A DNA stretch of 64,000 nt from Nematostella vectensis (taxonomy: Eukaryota; Cnidaria; Anthozoa; Actiniaria; Edwardsiidae), in assembly GCF_932526225.1 (NCBI RefSeq), contig NC_064037.1, forward strand, positions 7,856,203-7,920,202, written 5' to 3'. The translations under genes and the position numbers were made by a program. Of this stretch, positions 21,401 to 33,086 are shown piece after piece. Position 1 is the first letter of the stretch; every line of letters begins with the position of its first letter. The notes beneath the pieces are model-generated. The model was not told where the DNA came from. It saw nothing but the letters and a program-made list of their open reading frames with translations, and did not search any database.

Positions 21401-24400
21401 GAGAACAAACCAGTAGATAAATCTCTATCTTGAGAAGGCAACCCTTCTACTAAAACAAACCAGTAGATAAATCTCTATCTTGAGAAGGCAACCCTTCTAT
21501 TGAGAACAAACCAGTAGATCAATCTCTATCTTGAGAAGGCAACCCTTCTATTGAGAACAAACCAGTAGATAAATCTCTATCTTGAGAAGGCGACCCTTCT
21601 ATTGAGAACAAACCAGTAGATAAATCTCTATCTTGAGAAGGCAACCCTTCTATTGAGAACAAACCAGTAGATAAATCTCTATCTTGAGAAGGCGACCCTT
21701 CTATTGAGAACAAACCAGTAGATAAATCTCTATCTTGAGAAGGCAACCCTTCTATTTAGAACAAACCAGTAGATAAATCTCTATCTTGAGAAGGCAACCC
21801 TTCTATTGAGAACAAACCAGTAGATAAATCTCTATCTTGAGAAGGCGACCCTTCTACTGAGAACAAACCAGTAGATAAATCTCTATCTTGAGAAGGCAAC
21901 CTTTCTACTGAGAACGAACCAGTAGATAAATCTCTATCTTGAGAAGGCAACCCTTCTACTGAGAACAAACAAGTAGATAAATCTCTATCTTGAGAAGGCA
22001 ACCCTTCTACTAGAACAAACACCAGTAGATAAATCTCTATCTTGAGAAGGCAACCCTTCTACTGAGAACAAACAAGTAGATAAATCTCTATCTTGAGAAG
22101 GCAACCCTTCTACTAGAACAAACCAGTAGATAAATCTCTATCTTGAGAAGGCAACCCTTCTACTAGAACAAACCAGTAGATAAATCTCTATCTTGAGAAG
22201 GCAACCCTTCTACTGAGACCACACCAATAGATTGACCACCCTCTACTGCGCGCTAGATTGCTATAGCGGACTTAGTATTTACCTGGCCAGTAGAAGCTTC
22301 CCGTGACATTGATTCTGTCGACACCTGTGTCGCCATGCGTGGCGTCGAACACGCCGACCCTGATTTCACCATCATCCTGGAACTGCTCGATCCACATAGA
22401 GCTAATCCTATCACCATTATCCAGGAAAGCGACTTCGCCCTGAGGAAGAAACAATTACTACATTTGTTAAGAAACTGGACTTCGCCTGTAATAGGGAATA
22501 AATAGTGAACAATCACTCATCTATTTCTAATTCGACATTAAGTACCCATTACTTATAGGTACACATTTTGCACAGAAATTTTTGTCTTTTCTGCAATTAT
22601 AATACCGTACAGGCGTTTCATGATCCTTCAATTAGAATTGACCAATTTATTGTTAGGGCACCCTGCGCACCCCCTTTGTACGCGCCTGATATACTAACAA
22701 TTTTCTCATTCGTATAAAAACAATTGTTGGCACCTTATGTATCAGTCCGGATAAGACCCCATGCAAGACAGAGAGAGTAAAAAAACTGTTGGCACCTTAT
22801 GTATCAGTCCGGATAAGACCCCATGCAAGAAAGAGAGAGTAATTCAGCCCATGGCTACAATTCTGGATAAAAGCGGTATTTATCCCGACCCCTATATAGA
22901 GCATAATGCAGAGTCACATAGCTACCAAGGTGCGCAGGGTGCGCGCGCATAGTCACATAGCTACCAAGGTGCGCAGGGTGCGCGCGCATCCCCCTCTACT
23001 GCCAAAATGTCCGTCTTCTTATCTAAAGACCTTCAAATATCATAGTTTTCCCATATGATGTATAAGACTGAGCATCCATTCTAAACAATTCTTAGGTATG
23101 TGCCAGTGATGGTACGTAGCCCCAAAGTATCCGTGGCGCTTAGCAATATTGGGACATGATCTTTATGATGGTATACAGAAACATGAAAAATCCATCAATT
23201 CCATTACGCACGGACATGCCGAAAAACCGAGTCTTTGCCGTGGATTCGTTGATGATACTAGCAATGTATTTGTTGTCGTAGGTGAAATTGTGTAAAGTGA
23301 GTCCGGACTCCTTGAGCAGTGTGTTGGTGCGGTTGAGGGCGAGGGCTACCACCCACATCGCATCATAGCCGTAAGCCGCGTAAGAGTTTATAGGATATGA
23401 GATGTTGCGGGCTTGCCGTAGGTATAGCTTGTTTAGCTGATCCGGAGTCTGCAAGAAAAAGAGCGGGCAATAATCATTATTATTGCCATCATCATCACTA
23501 GCATCACTAACATCACATCATTATCATCATGATTGTCACCATTATCATCATCAATATTATCATCATCACCATCATTATCATCATTATCATCGTCATCATT
23601 TTCATAATCATCACCATCATCATCACAATTATTACCATAATCATCACTATCACTATCATTATCATAATCATCACCATAATCGTCATCATCATCATCATTA
23701 CAAGAATCATCACCATCATTATCATCATCATCATTACCATCATAATTACCACCATCACCATCATTACCATAATCATCACCATCATTATCATCATCATCAC
23801 CATCATTACCGTCATCACCGTCATCATCACCATCACTATCATCGTCACTATCATAATCATCTCCATCATCTTCTGGGCAGACCATCTGATATTTGACGGG
23901 GAGAGCGGCTGATTAAAAAAAATCAATCAAGCAAAGACAGGCATCGTCTCCGCCATCAACATAATCAACACAGAGAAACATTTATAACCATTATTCTAAT
24001 CTCCAATACAATCATCATCATCATCATCATCATCACCATCATCATCATTATCATCATCATCACCATCACCATCATCGTCATTATCACCACCACCACCACC
24101 ACCGTCATTCACCACCGTTACTATCATAACCATACCAAGCCGTTGATTGTCTTCTCCGTCGATGTACTGAGAATGACTTCTTCGAACGCAATGTAGTTAC
24201 CATGCGCACTCTGGACTTCCTGTGGTGAGCACGTGACATCCGTTACCACCTTTGACCAATCCTCGACATACCAACCCCGCAGAAGCCACACAATATGTTT
24301 GCCATAGAAACCATGTCTAAAAGCCTGTGTTTGTGACATTTGAAAAAAAAAATAAGAAGAATTGAGTCTAAAAGTTATTTTTAGACTTTCACAGTTCGAT

Positions 24401-27052
24401 TAAAAATGATTTTAAAATGAAATGATATATAAGAATAATGATAAATAACACTTGAATAATATCTAGTTACCGAGCACATGAGCTTCCGACATTTTCCCTC
24501 ATACGTCAGCACGATTATGATTCGAGCGTCTTTTTGCTACAAAAGCAGAGAGATTTGATTGGTGAATCAAGAGTCTTTGGCTACAAAAGAAGATATTTGA
24601 TTGGCTGAATTAAGATAATTTTTCTACAAAACGAGCAGATTTTATATATTGCCTCACAAGTTTCGTAAGCTACCTTGAGGTCTGTGATGACGTTATCGGG
24701 GTTTGTGATGAAGCTGTTCGCACCGATGAGAGAGATATTTTCCCGCCTTAGGAGCAACTGGAGGCCCTCGCTCACCTATAAGACAAACAAAATATCACGA
24801 CGTAAAACCAAAACAACACAACGTAAACAAAAAAAACAACCGTAAATAACGACATAAACAAACCGAATAATATAACATAAACAGAGCAAATAACATGGCA
24901 TTAACAGATCAAATCGAACTGACAAAAGAAAAAAAAACCAAGCCAAATGATATGGCGTAGGTAAACAAACCAACTAACATGACAAACCGAATGATAATAC
25001 GTAAACAAATCAAAACATGATATAAACAATTCAAATAACATGCAGGAATAAACTAGCAGTAAACAGTGCTTCATAGAAAAAAAATGCGATATAAATTAAA
25101 AAACAGCCCGCCTCGTGTTGATGTCTTACGTCATTGAAGACGGCAACATCTTCTTTGACGATGGCTACTCGGCTCCATTTGAACTTCTTTAGCATTGCCA
25201 CAATGGCGAGATTCGCGACAGTCTCGGGGGCGTTCACTCGGTAGAACAGCGGGAACAGGGTCTTGTCTGAGAGCCGGGGAGTCCCGGCAGCATATGCTAC
25301 CTAACGATTCAAGAGAAAAATATAAAAGTATCAAGAAATTGTTATACACCCTGGGGGAGGGGGAAGGGGTACCGGCAGCAAATGCTACCTAACAAATCAA
25401 AAGTAAAGCGGTAAAATCGCCTGCTACACACAGGTGGATCCGGGGGGAGCCGGTAAAACCTCTTAGAAATGTGAATATGAATGTAATTTCTATAGAACGA
25501 CCCGTCGGATGAGATACAGACTATGCTAGACAAACTACAATCACGAGTGTGTGTTAGCGTGGAAGCACTTTCACTGAAGATGGTACCATATGGGTCAACA
25601 CCTCTTCCAACCCCTCCCCCTCCCCCTTACCAAAAAACACCTCCGATTTTACGTCCTTATCCGACAAACATGAAATCACAGTCACAAATGAAGATAGGCT
25701 TTGTCCACTTCCTCCTCCCCACCTCCCCTTAGGATTGTGCTCCTTGTCAGAAACCCTATAGTTAATTATTACTACGCGATACCCGGGGGCTGGCAACAAA
25801 TATAGTTCTACCTGAACAAGATTCCAGAACTTTCCAGCAATTGCAATTGGTTCCGCGGCGATACTACATCCGGGACCTATAAGCATGACGACGGTGTGGT
25901 CAGCGGTGATGTGCTCGACTAGTGTTTTAATGGCGTAAGCATCCGAACACTGTAAAATGATACATCAGATAAACTAGTTAATCGATAGGTATCAATAGGC
26001 TATCAAACAACCCATCAATCAAATTTATCAGTTGTTGCAGTGTGAATTTAGACATACTTTGAAAAACTGCGAATCTCAAGGATTAATAAAAAAATTTTTG
26101 GATGCAATTATCCGTGATTAGCGATATTGAATTGATTTCGAACGATTAGAAAATTCTATTGGTATTATTAGAAATATGAGACGTAATTCAAAAACCCAAC
26201 CTCGTAGGCGTTTGTTGGTGTTTCCATAAAGACCCCCAGCCCCCTCCCCGGCGTTCGCCTTTTCGTACTCATATCCAGTTCGCGCGCGGTCGTAATCCTG
26301 GCGAAACCCTGGTTTTCCTCACTAGTAGGCTTTGTTGTAAAAATTAAATCACTCCAGACCCAAATTGGTTAAAAATAGGTAACACGGAGTATGGATTCAA
26401 GTTGAGTTAGCAGCATGACGACAAGTGTGGTCAGCGCTTAAGTTTGACTTTATTTCCATATGCAGCTAGAGCTGGTATTCATAGAAGCCCTGTATGTAAA
26501 CATAACTTGACCAAAACAATCCCAATCTTAAAATATCATATACATTACTAAAGAGTAAGCGCACAAAAAAAAACTAAATAAACAATAACAAGCAAAACAT
26601 GGAACAGTCTACTTGTACTGGATCACATGAGTTATTCAAAATATTAAATTGTCACGAACTAAAGAGATCAAGCATGAGATATCACGTTTAGGCATCGCCT
26701 TTTTTAACCTTTTTTAAGAGGGGTTTGTTTCCAAGATTACGACTACAAAACTCTACTTAACCAAACCAAAAACAAGAGATATTTTAAGTTAATGATATTT
26801 TTATCTTAAAAATCATTTCCCTACCCTCGAATCTTTGATGACGAGCTCTAGTTTTATTCCTTGAAGTAAGGACTGATCCTGGTTTATGTGTTGTAGAGCG
26901 AGTTCAATTGCCGGGTACACTCCACCGCTGTTCCACCCTCCATTCGTTGTGTTCAAATCAATAAAACCGCCGATGTACAGGGGCACGTTAGCGGAGGACT
27001 TCATCGCGAGAGCAAGTAACACCACAAAGATTCCGAAGACAATGTTATCCAT
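15457..27052 (-). CDS. GABA-B-receptor-like class C GPCR (13 exons)
   Basis: Exons: 27052-26825, 25949-25812, 25300-25130, 24775-24674, 24324-24136, 23448-23212, 22439-22283, 20791-20641, 20174-20036, 19590-19483, 19344-19219, 18861-18523 and 15567-15457. Every junction is GT-AG and phases agree, giving 731 residues. A signal peptide (MDNIVFGIFVVLLALAM) precedes a Venus-flytrap ligand domain with YPAIELALQHINQD, LIGPGCSIAAEPIA, KFKWSRVAIVKED and YDAMWVVALALNRT. There is no Cys-rich domain, as in GABA-B receptors. TM1 follows (MATIACAGIFLSTLFLILNI), then TM2 SSPYLNNFIIAGSI, TM3 FRLWLLSCGYTLAFGTMFIK, TM4 LALMLSVDLLFLSVWQ and the TM5-7 exon with YTYKGLLMIFGLFLAWETR and LLLVFGPK. The tail is short (36 residues) with CPGCKC. 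Class C receptors signal through Gi/o, often as dimers; ligand identity is unknown. The final exon is a good phase-0 fit, but read-through past 18523 to a stop at 18433 is an alternative end. Confidence 0.9.
15570..18400. repeat. 43-bp minisatellite, about 66 copies
   Basis: The largest array in the window (2.8 kb) fills the last intron of the GABA-B-like gene. Each unit holds GGTATGGGTGAGATGAGAGA and TTATTATAGTCGCCAC. The first unit abuts the last exon (15567). The acceptor tract of that exon on the minus strand (CATCTCACACATACCTTGCAG region) is nearly identical to the unit (CATCTCACCCATACCTTGCC). Variants such as CACTAGGCAAG place a TAG acceptor-like triplet in many units on the gene strand. 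Confidence 0.97.
18950..19222. repeat. 22-bp minisatellite copying a 5' splice site
   Basis: About 12 copies at a 22-bp period, adjoining the TM4 exon donor of the GABA-B-like gene. On the gene strand each unit reads TGTCCAGACA then GTAAGTACGACA. That is the last ten exon bases plus the first twelve intron bases around the true junction at 19219. Most copies keep an intact GTAAGT donor. Confidence 0.95.
19640..19990. repeat. Degenerate TCAC-rich tandem repeats
   Basis: Loose repeats of AAGTCACCTATCACGTGAC-type units, followed by GTGGTGTCACGTGG-type units, in the intron between the TM2 and TM3 exons of the receptor gene. There is no clear similarity to the flanking splice sites. Confidence 0.7.
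20792..22240. repeat. About 51-bp minisatellite copying a 3' splice site
   Basis: About 26 copies in the intron upstream of the TM1 exon, degenerate near the exon (20792-20930) and regular after that. On the gene strand each unit contains GTTCTCAATAG or GTTCTCAGTAG followed by AAGGGTTGCC. The true acceptor reads GTTCTCAATAG then AGGGGTCGCC at 20791. Units that keep 51 bp read as repeats of FSIEGSPSQDRDLSTGL in the receptor's frame, but a TAA just upstream of the true acceptor stops read-through. Some units are 49 bp. Confidence 0.95.
22655..22992. mobile_element. Possible inverted-repeat element with internal duplications
   Basis: GCACCCTGCGCAC near 22659 is matched in inverted form (GTGCGCAGGGTGC) near 22931 and 22972. 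Inside are a tandem duplication of about 58 bp around TGTTGGCACCTTATGTATCA (22726-22842) and a 39-bp duplication at the right end. It sits in an intron of the GABA-B-like gene. Ends and target-site duplication are not clear. Confidence 0.5.
23478..23875. repeat. ATC/ATT trinucleotide microsatellite
   Basis: An imperfect ATC-type array in the receptor intron directly upstream of exon 6. The long His-, Ile- or Met-rich frames across it are period artefacts. Confidence 0.97.
24010..24105. repeat. ATC trinucleotide microsatellite
   Basis: A second ATC/ACC array in the same intron as 23478-23875, ending about 30 bp from the donor of exon 5 (24136). Confidence 0.95.
25265..25420. repeat. Two-copy duplication of a 3' splice site
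   Basis: The boundary of GABA-B-like exon 3 (CCGGCAGCATATGCTACCTA, ending at 25300 and running into the intron) is repeated 88 bp further out as CCGGCAGCAAATGCTACCTA. On the gene strand this gives a second acceptor followed by codons like the true exon start (VAFAAGTP versus VAYAAGTP). The outer copy looks like a pseudo-exon edge. Confidence 0.85.
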
Positions 27053-28001
27053 TTTTGGGGATTTGCAAAGCCTTTGCCAGAATGCCGAGTTTGTGAGTCG
27101 GCCTTTGGTCTGTGGCGAGCTGGGGTTCTGTGAATGTAAACGGAAATATAAAAAAAGTTACGGAGAATAGCAGGTGTGCCCGCGACATGCAGCGCGTAGC
27201 TCGTAAACAAAGCACTTCAGTCACAAACAAGGTGAAAATAAGAGAGGGACTCTAATGACTTACAAGGAACTCTGTTAAGTTAACTACCAATAAATATTAT
27301 GATTTATTGTGGCCGAGTGTGCCTGCCTACAGCGGTCAGGTCTCTCGTTGTTTACATTTAGGATCAAAATCAATATATCAGTTAACACTCAAAAGTGGGT
27401 CATTAAAGCGACCGCGGCACTTTGAAAATTGGTCAGAAAACACGAAACTCAGATGAGGTGGATGCCGCTTACTTTTATAAATAGAGTGTGCTTGCCAATA
27501 AATATTTTAATAATTTTTGACACTGATGAAGTTTGATTATCCTGACACTCATACTGCAAATTTACACTGTTTACAAGCAGTATGCTGTCATGTTCCTTTA
27601 TTAAACTACACGCAAGACAATTAAAGTGCAATAATGGGAATTTAACAATCAATATAAATTAAGGCAAAAGCATATTCTTTCTATGTATATGGAGCCATAG
27701 TTAATATAGTAATAAAAAACACTAGCATATCTACGTTCTCTTGAAGGATGTATAGGTTTTTGCGGCAACAGGCTCTCGCGCTAACACTAATTGCCCTGGA
27801 TATCGCGTGCCCCCAAATCTTGAAGTGGCAACACAAGATTTCCACTTTTTAGACAGAATATTTTCGTGTCTCAATCTGCAAAATTTGTCGCAAGCTTCAT
27901 GTATAAACTGCATGTTTAAATAGGCTTAAAACCCCTTCTTTAAAAGGGAAATATGACGAGTCGACACTATCTTTTGGGAAAAAAGTAATTAAAGGCAAAT
28001 G

Positions 28002-28112
28002 TCGCACTTAACACGGTCAAGCCCAAAGTTGCAGCTTGCTAAATCAGCAGTGCTGCCAAAGCTAAATTACTGTGACACTGTTTTCTATCCGCTACCAGAT
28101 GTATGTCTTTTT
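28002..28112 (+). pseudogene. Short LINE reverse-transcriptase remnant
   Basis: A short frame reads SPKLQLAKSAVLPKLNYCDT, which resembles the conserved segment near the end of non-LTR retrotransposon reverse transcriptases (KLQLxKSxVLPxLxYC). The flanks carry no further similarity and the frame soon stops. It is a decayed fragment, identified by eye only. Confidence 0.4.
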
Positions 28113-28797
28113 AGGACGTTACTGGCTACGCGTTTGCGAGCTCAGATACTATTCATTTATATATACCAGAGTCAGTTATTATAAACCATCAAACTATTAT
28201 TATATTATTGTTGTGTTATTGTGGTGTTAAGTTGCGTGGATTGTTCGAGCACCGTCTTCTCAATTCAATTACTCCAAGAAGTTAAGTTCATGAATTGACT
28301 TGTTGTGTCGTACTTGCTAGCTTTCTAAACGTTGTCCAGATGGCCAAGGAAGGCGCCTCGCATAACAAAGAATAAAACACAGACACACACAAAAACCTAA
28401 GAGCAGGTAGATCCTGGTAGTCACCAAGACCTATATACGGACAACGAACTACTCCTCCACAACTACGATCACCATCTGTTCACGTGACAAGTAGAGCGCG
28501 AAAAAGGTATCTCATTTAGATTACATCATGACGGCAGATTGAAAAGACGATTATTGCCGGCGATATGTTATCTTCTACCGGTGGTTTTACTATTGGAAAA
28601 CAAGAACATGTAGCACAGAACACGTAGAGTACGAAGCGTACTAGCGGCTGGGATTTGTACGAAATCAAGCACGTTGCTCTCTCCCTACCACCACCATAAC
28701 CATCACCACCTGACAAGGTGGCCTCAAAAAATAATATCATTACTATAATAATTAATTGAAAAAAAGGTTAGTTAAAATTCAAAAAGATTAACGTTAA

Positions 28798-28998
28798 TGT
28801 GTAGTTCCAGAAAATATCCATAACCACCCTATTGTGGGGGTAGGAGGTATGACCCCCCACCCCCCCACCCCTCTGGAATTTAACTGTTAAGGAAAAAAGG
28901 GCATTTAACCCCCCCCCCCCCTCCCCTCTGGAAATTCCTGGGCGTTTGAACACCCCAAACCCCCCGGTGGGGGTATGGATATTTTCTGGAACTACACA
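28798..28998. mobile_element. MITE with TIR around TGTGTAGTTCCAGAAAATAT
   Basis: The left terminus TGTGTAGTTCCAGAAAATAT-CCATA is matched in reverse at 28974-28998. The 200-bp interior is C-rich with poly-C tracts (28851-28870, 28909-28923) and two CCCCTCTGGAATT-like blocks. It has no coding potential and is a non-autonomous DNA element by structure. Confidence 0.82.
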
Positions 28999-31164
28999 AT
29001 AAACTCTAGTATACGACTATTTGGTATAAGAAAAGTCGGTAACGAAAATCTACGAGTCGGTAACGAAAATCTGACGAGTCAGAAACACAAATTTGACGAG
29101 TCAGTAACGATTACTGACGAATCGGTAACGTTATTTACAAAAGAAAATAATGAGCAAGCTATAACCCTAGAACAGATTAATTCTCGAAAAAAAAAAGGAC
29201 GAACAAAATGGTAGCAAAAAATATCGAGGGAGAACAAACCGTTATGATTCCCTGTCTAATATCAAATGATCAGTACTTAACCGACCAAAGCTAAATAACA
29301 CCAACACTTCGTAAGCCCCGCAGCTTTGTGTTGTGTGCCTCTTACCCAGACGCTTACTAGCGTTACAGGACTAACCGTTGACCCTTCCCTTGTTCCTTTG
29401 CGCCAGCGCTAAATCTTCCCATGGCTCATTGCGCTCACTAGTATATTTTTCACTTGTTTTTACTGACTTGAGACGCCTGGGTACGAGTTGTGTTGTTATT
29501 TTGCAGGAGGCTTTTGTTTCGCTACTCACATGGCATCGGTTTGACAGCGTGTAGCGTCTTCATTGATGGATGTTGCACAGTTCGCAATATGCTTACGAGC
29601 CATGTATACCCTTTCGGGTCCATATTTTTCATAAATCAATATCAATGAAGAAGTTTCTCGGTTTCTTGATAAAAGACGCCGTGTGACAAACACATTAATG
29701 AAAAACGGGAAATTAAAAGTGCATTTTAATACTTGAAAAAAAAATTGAATTTAATTTGAAGATTTCCATTCACATGAACTTTTCCTGTGTGTTGTGTTTT
29801 GTCCCATTTTGTACAAATTAAAAGTACAAAGCAAACAAAGCAAGTTGGATTTTGTTTTTAATAAAGATAAATCCATGATTGAGTCACTAAAAAGAGATGA
29901 CACTCTGATAAAGCGTAAACATTACGAAAAAAAAATTTAAAAATTTAACAAAATAAGAAAATGTATTGAAAAATTATGTATGAAATATTATGTATAGAAA
30001 AAAGATAGGAACGTATTCTGCATAAAAAAGTTCATATGGGTAAAAATACGAAAAAGCGAGAGAAAAAGAAATTATCCAGTAAAAATACAAAAAGGCGAGA
30101 GGGAAATAAAATTCCATACGATGCTAAAACGTTCATCTAGGACTAAAATGCAAAAAAGCCAGAGAGAAAGAAAAGTCTATACGATGCTAAAAAAAGTAGC
30201 TGATGTTTTATTTTATGTATCATCGTATTGCGGTAAAAAAAATGAATGGTCAAATATTTTTTACATTTTATTTTCTTAGGCAAACTACCAGCAAGCGGTC
30301 GAGTGGGCATTCACCTTAACGATAATACCAACCGAATTTGCGTCTCAAAAGTCCTTGTTAAACTTGATATGGTTAGTTTGAGAGTGAGAGTTTTCCTTGT
30401 TTCAAGTGAATATAAGACGTTTTCCCTTGAGGAGAAATGAAGAAAAATTGTCAAGATCATTCACTCACATCCGCACAAGTCAGCTCAAAGCTCTCATACA
30501 GTACAGTTAACAATTTCTTGAGTTAGCCATCGAAATCATACAATCAACCTTTCACGGGAAAGTTAAGAATTTATACACCCAACCACATTTTCCTTAACCA
30601 AAACTTGCAAAGAGAAATAAAAAAGTCCAAGAAATTGTAAAAAAAAAATACAAAGCTCTAGTTGAAGATTGAATTAGGTATGTCAAAATTGAATTATGTT
30701 AATGTCAGACTACCCCGTTCCTTTGTTCACTACTCTAGAGTTATCGAAACTAACCTTGTAAATGACTTAGCGCTTAACAGCTAGCGGTAGCAGAACCTCA
30801 GTCAAGGGAAGGAAAACCCAGCGGGACTGTGATTAAGCGATGTGCTTGATATCAACACGGGCACAGGTGGATAAGGAGATGAGGTGCATTGTACTGAGCG
30901 CCAGAGCCAGAAGTGCTTCGATGAAATGTGTTAAATAATATGCATCACACAAGAAAAGATATCATTTGGGAGTTGACTATTGAATTGACTCAAGATAGAT
31001 TATGTTCTTTCAAATGGTTTAAGCCATTGAATAGAATATATTTTATACGTTGATAGTGTACTTAACGTAATTCTAATTTTTGCGGCACTATTGTTAATTT
31101 CGTCTTTTGATTTTGGATAAGGCTCGATGTGTTCATTTGTCTGACGGTCTGACTATATCAACAA

Positions 31165-31350
31165 ACATCATCACCATCATCATCATCATCATTATCACCA
31201 TCCACATGACCACTATCATCGTCATCATCATCATCATCATCATCACTATCATCATCAACATAACCCCTATCATCGTCATCATCATCATCATCATCATCAT
31301 CATCAATATAACCACTATCATCGTCATCATTATCATCATCATCATTACCA
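31165..31350. repeat. ATC trinucleotide microsatellite
   Basis: ATC repeats with interspersed AACATAACCCCTATCATCGTC-like higher-order units of about 60 bp. Apparent Ile- or Met-rich frames are artefacts. Confidence 0.97.
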
Positions 31351-32579
31351 TTAAAATTCTAATCACCATCATCAATTTATAAACGATATCTTTAGGGACC
31401 AGCGACTTTATAAAAAATGAACAAGCGAATCTTGTTTAAAAGACACAGAGACATTATGTGAGAAAATAAAAAAGAAAACTTCAAACAAGCCAACTGGCAA
31501 TGAAAAAAATATGGATCAGAAAAAGGTCGTTCAGTCCCTGTCAATGAGATAGCAGGTCCCTTAGAGACTTATACAAATATAACAAACATAAAGAAAATTC
31601 AGCCTAGAGACTCGGTTCCATCGGTTTTGCATGAAATAAAGACAACACTGTGACTGGCGCCATACTGTATTTGAATTTGATGTTAAACCAATTAAAACAG
31701 TATAATTGCTGTAGTGGTAAGAATAAAAGATGTTAGAGTATAAAGGAACTAAGGCCCGTTATTAAGGGGAGGAGACGCACTCAGTATATCGACCTTTTTG
31801 TTCTGAAATATCCCAAAAGTACATTCGGGACGGATATGTACATCTGTTCACCAGGACCAAAGGCGTTTTACTGTTTTCTCGAAGAGGCTATTTTCCCTAA
31901 ATTTTAACTTACATAATTTATAAAAGCGTTTCATAAAAAAAGACTCACCCGACTTCTTAAAGTCATTGCATTAGCCCTTTTCGTTCCCCATGTAAAACTC
32001 GAGTCAAGCTAAAGCTGCGAAATGTTCAGCTGCTAAAATAAGGCTTTATGCCAGTAATGACTTCGACCTTGTCTGAAAAGCAAACACTCCAGTTTATTGG
32101 AAAACCGCTTTTTGACACTAAACTCAGACTGGAGTACACATTAAAAGCATTTTGAGTTTTGAAAAGATGTTGGCAAAGATCCAATAAAATCATTAAAACC
32201 CCTTTCTTCTTTTAAATATGAAATGCGCAATGATATTCAAAACGACAAGAAATCTAATTTTTTTGTGCGAATACGATTTTTTTTGCCGAAAAGTGACAGG
32301 TTAAAGATGGATTAAACGGGAAAAGTAGTTTTGGAAAGTCACTCCTTAACAAACACGGACCCAAACGGAAAGATTTAAATCAGTCCGGATTTCTGTAACA
32401 CCTGTTATGGAAAACAACCGCTTGTGCCAGAGATTGCTCGTTTAGCATGTGAATGACCTTGAGTATGACAAATAGGCTAGCTACAAGTAACGAAATTAAA
32501 ACGACAATTTCATTACGAATTAGTATCATTGCTAAATTTAATGTAATGAATCTACAAGGCATATTATAACCCTCCTTAC

Positions 32580-32657
32580 CTTTTTCGCAAGATCTTTAAG
32601 TTCCGGTGGTGTATTTGGATGTTGGTGTGTGTTGATATACCAAGTGGAATTTGCATG
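32580..32657 (-). CDS. Orphan 26-codon exon of unknown gene
   Basis: On the minus strand a good acceptor (GGTTGTCTTTAG) and a strong donor (AAAAAG then GTAAGG) enclose 78 bp in phase 0/0, reading WYINTHQHPNTPPELKDLAK in its core. The composition looks coding and the other frames are worse. I could not find partner exons on either side or recognise the family, so this is either part of an undetected small-exon gene or chance. Confidence 0.35.
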
Positions 32658-32822
32658 CTAAAGACAACCGCTGAGACTTTTAGCCAGTATTACCAACCTA
32701 AAAATTAATGATAGTGATCTCCCATTGCCTTAAAGTAACGTTATAAAAAAAGGTGTTGTAGTTTTGCAAATTAATAGTGACTGATGTTTTGCTTTACACC
32801 TTGAAAAATCAATAATTCCGCC

Positions 32823-33086
32823 TTAAGTAAACTTTACAGAAATATTTGTGGCGCAGTGTAAATTGTTGTATACGAAATGTGTTTATTATAGAACTTGGAT
32901 ATTTGCCTGAAGGGTTTGGACCGTTGAATTAAAGGTATTTTATTTAAATAAAAGCATTATATTATAAAGCCTTAAATAAAATACCTTTATTCAACGGTCC
33001 AAACCCTTCAGGCAAATATCCAAGTTCTGTAAACATATTTCGTATATTACAATTTACACTGCGCCACAAATATCTCAGTAAATTAA
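32823..33086. mobile_element. Large foldback element flanked by TTAA
   Basis: Two arms of about 110 bp are near-perfect reverse complements around a centre near 32958. Shared blocks include ATTTGTGGCGCAGTGTAAAT and GGATATTTGCCTGAAGGGTT. TTAA occurs immediately outside both arms (32823-32826 and 33083-33086), as expected of piggyBac-type insertion. A transcript across it would fold into a long hairpin. Confidence 0.88.

Larger units (their letters stand above)
27053..32579. other. Gene-poor region between the receptor gene and MND1
   Basis: AT-rich sequence without a convincing complete gene. It includes the presumed receptor promoter just above 27052, a LINE-like fragment near 28000, an inverted-repeat element at 28798-28998, short repeats of GAGTCGGTAACGAAAATC type (29035-29135) and an ATC array at 31165-31350. 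A plus-strand frame at 30280-30440 follows an AG but lacks other support. Confidence 0.5.

Noticed and set aside
23433-23926. Asp-, His-, Ile- or Met-rich frames
   Set aside because: Trinucleotide ATC array inside a receptor intron, open in every frame by composition.
30246-30440. Plus-strand frame after a TTTTCTTAG acceptor-like site
   Set aside because: No donor, no partner exon and no recognisable protein pattern.
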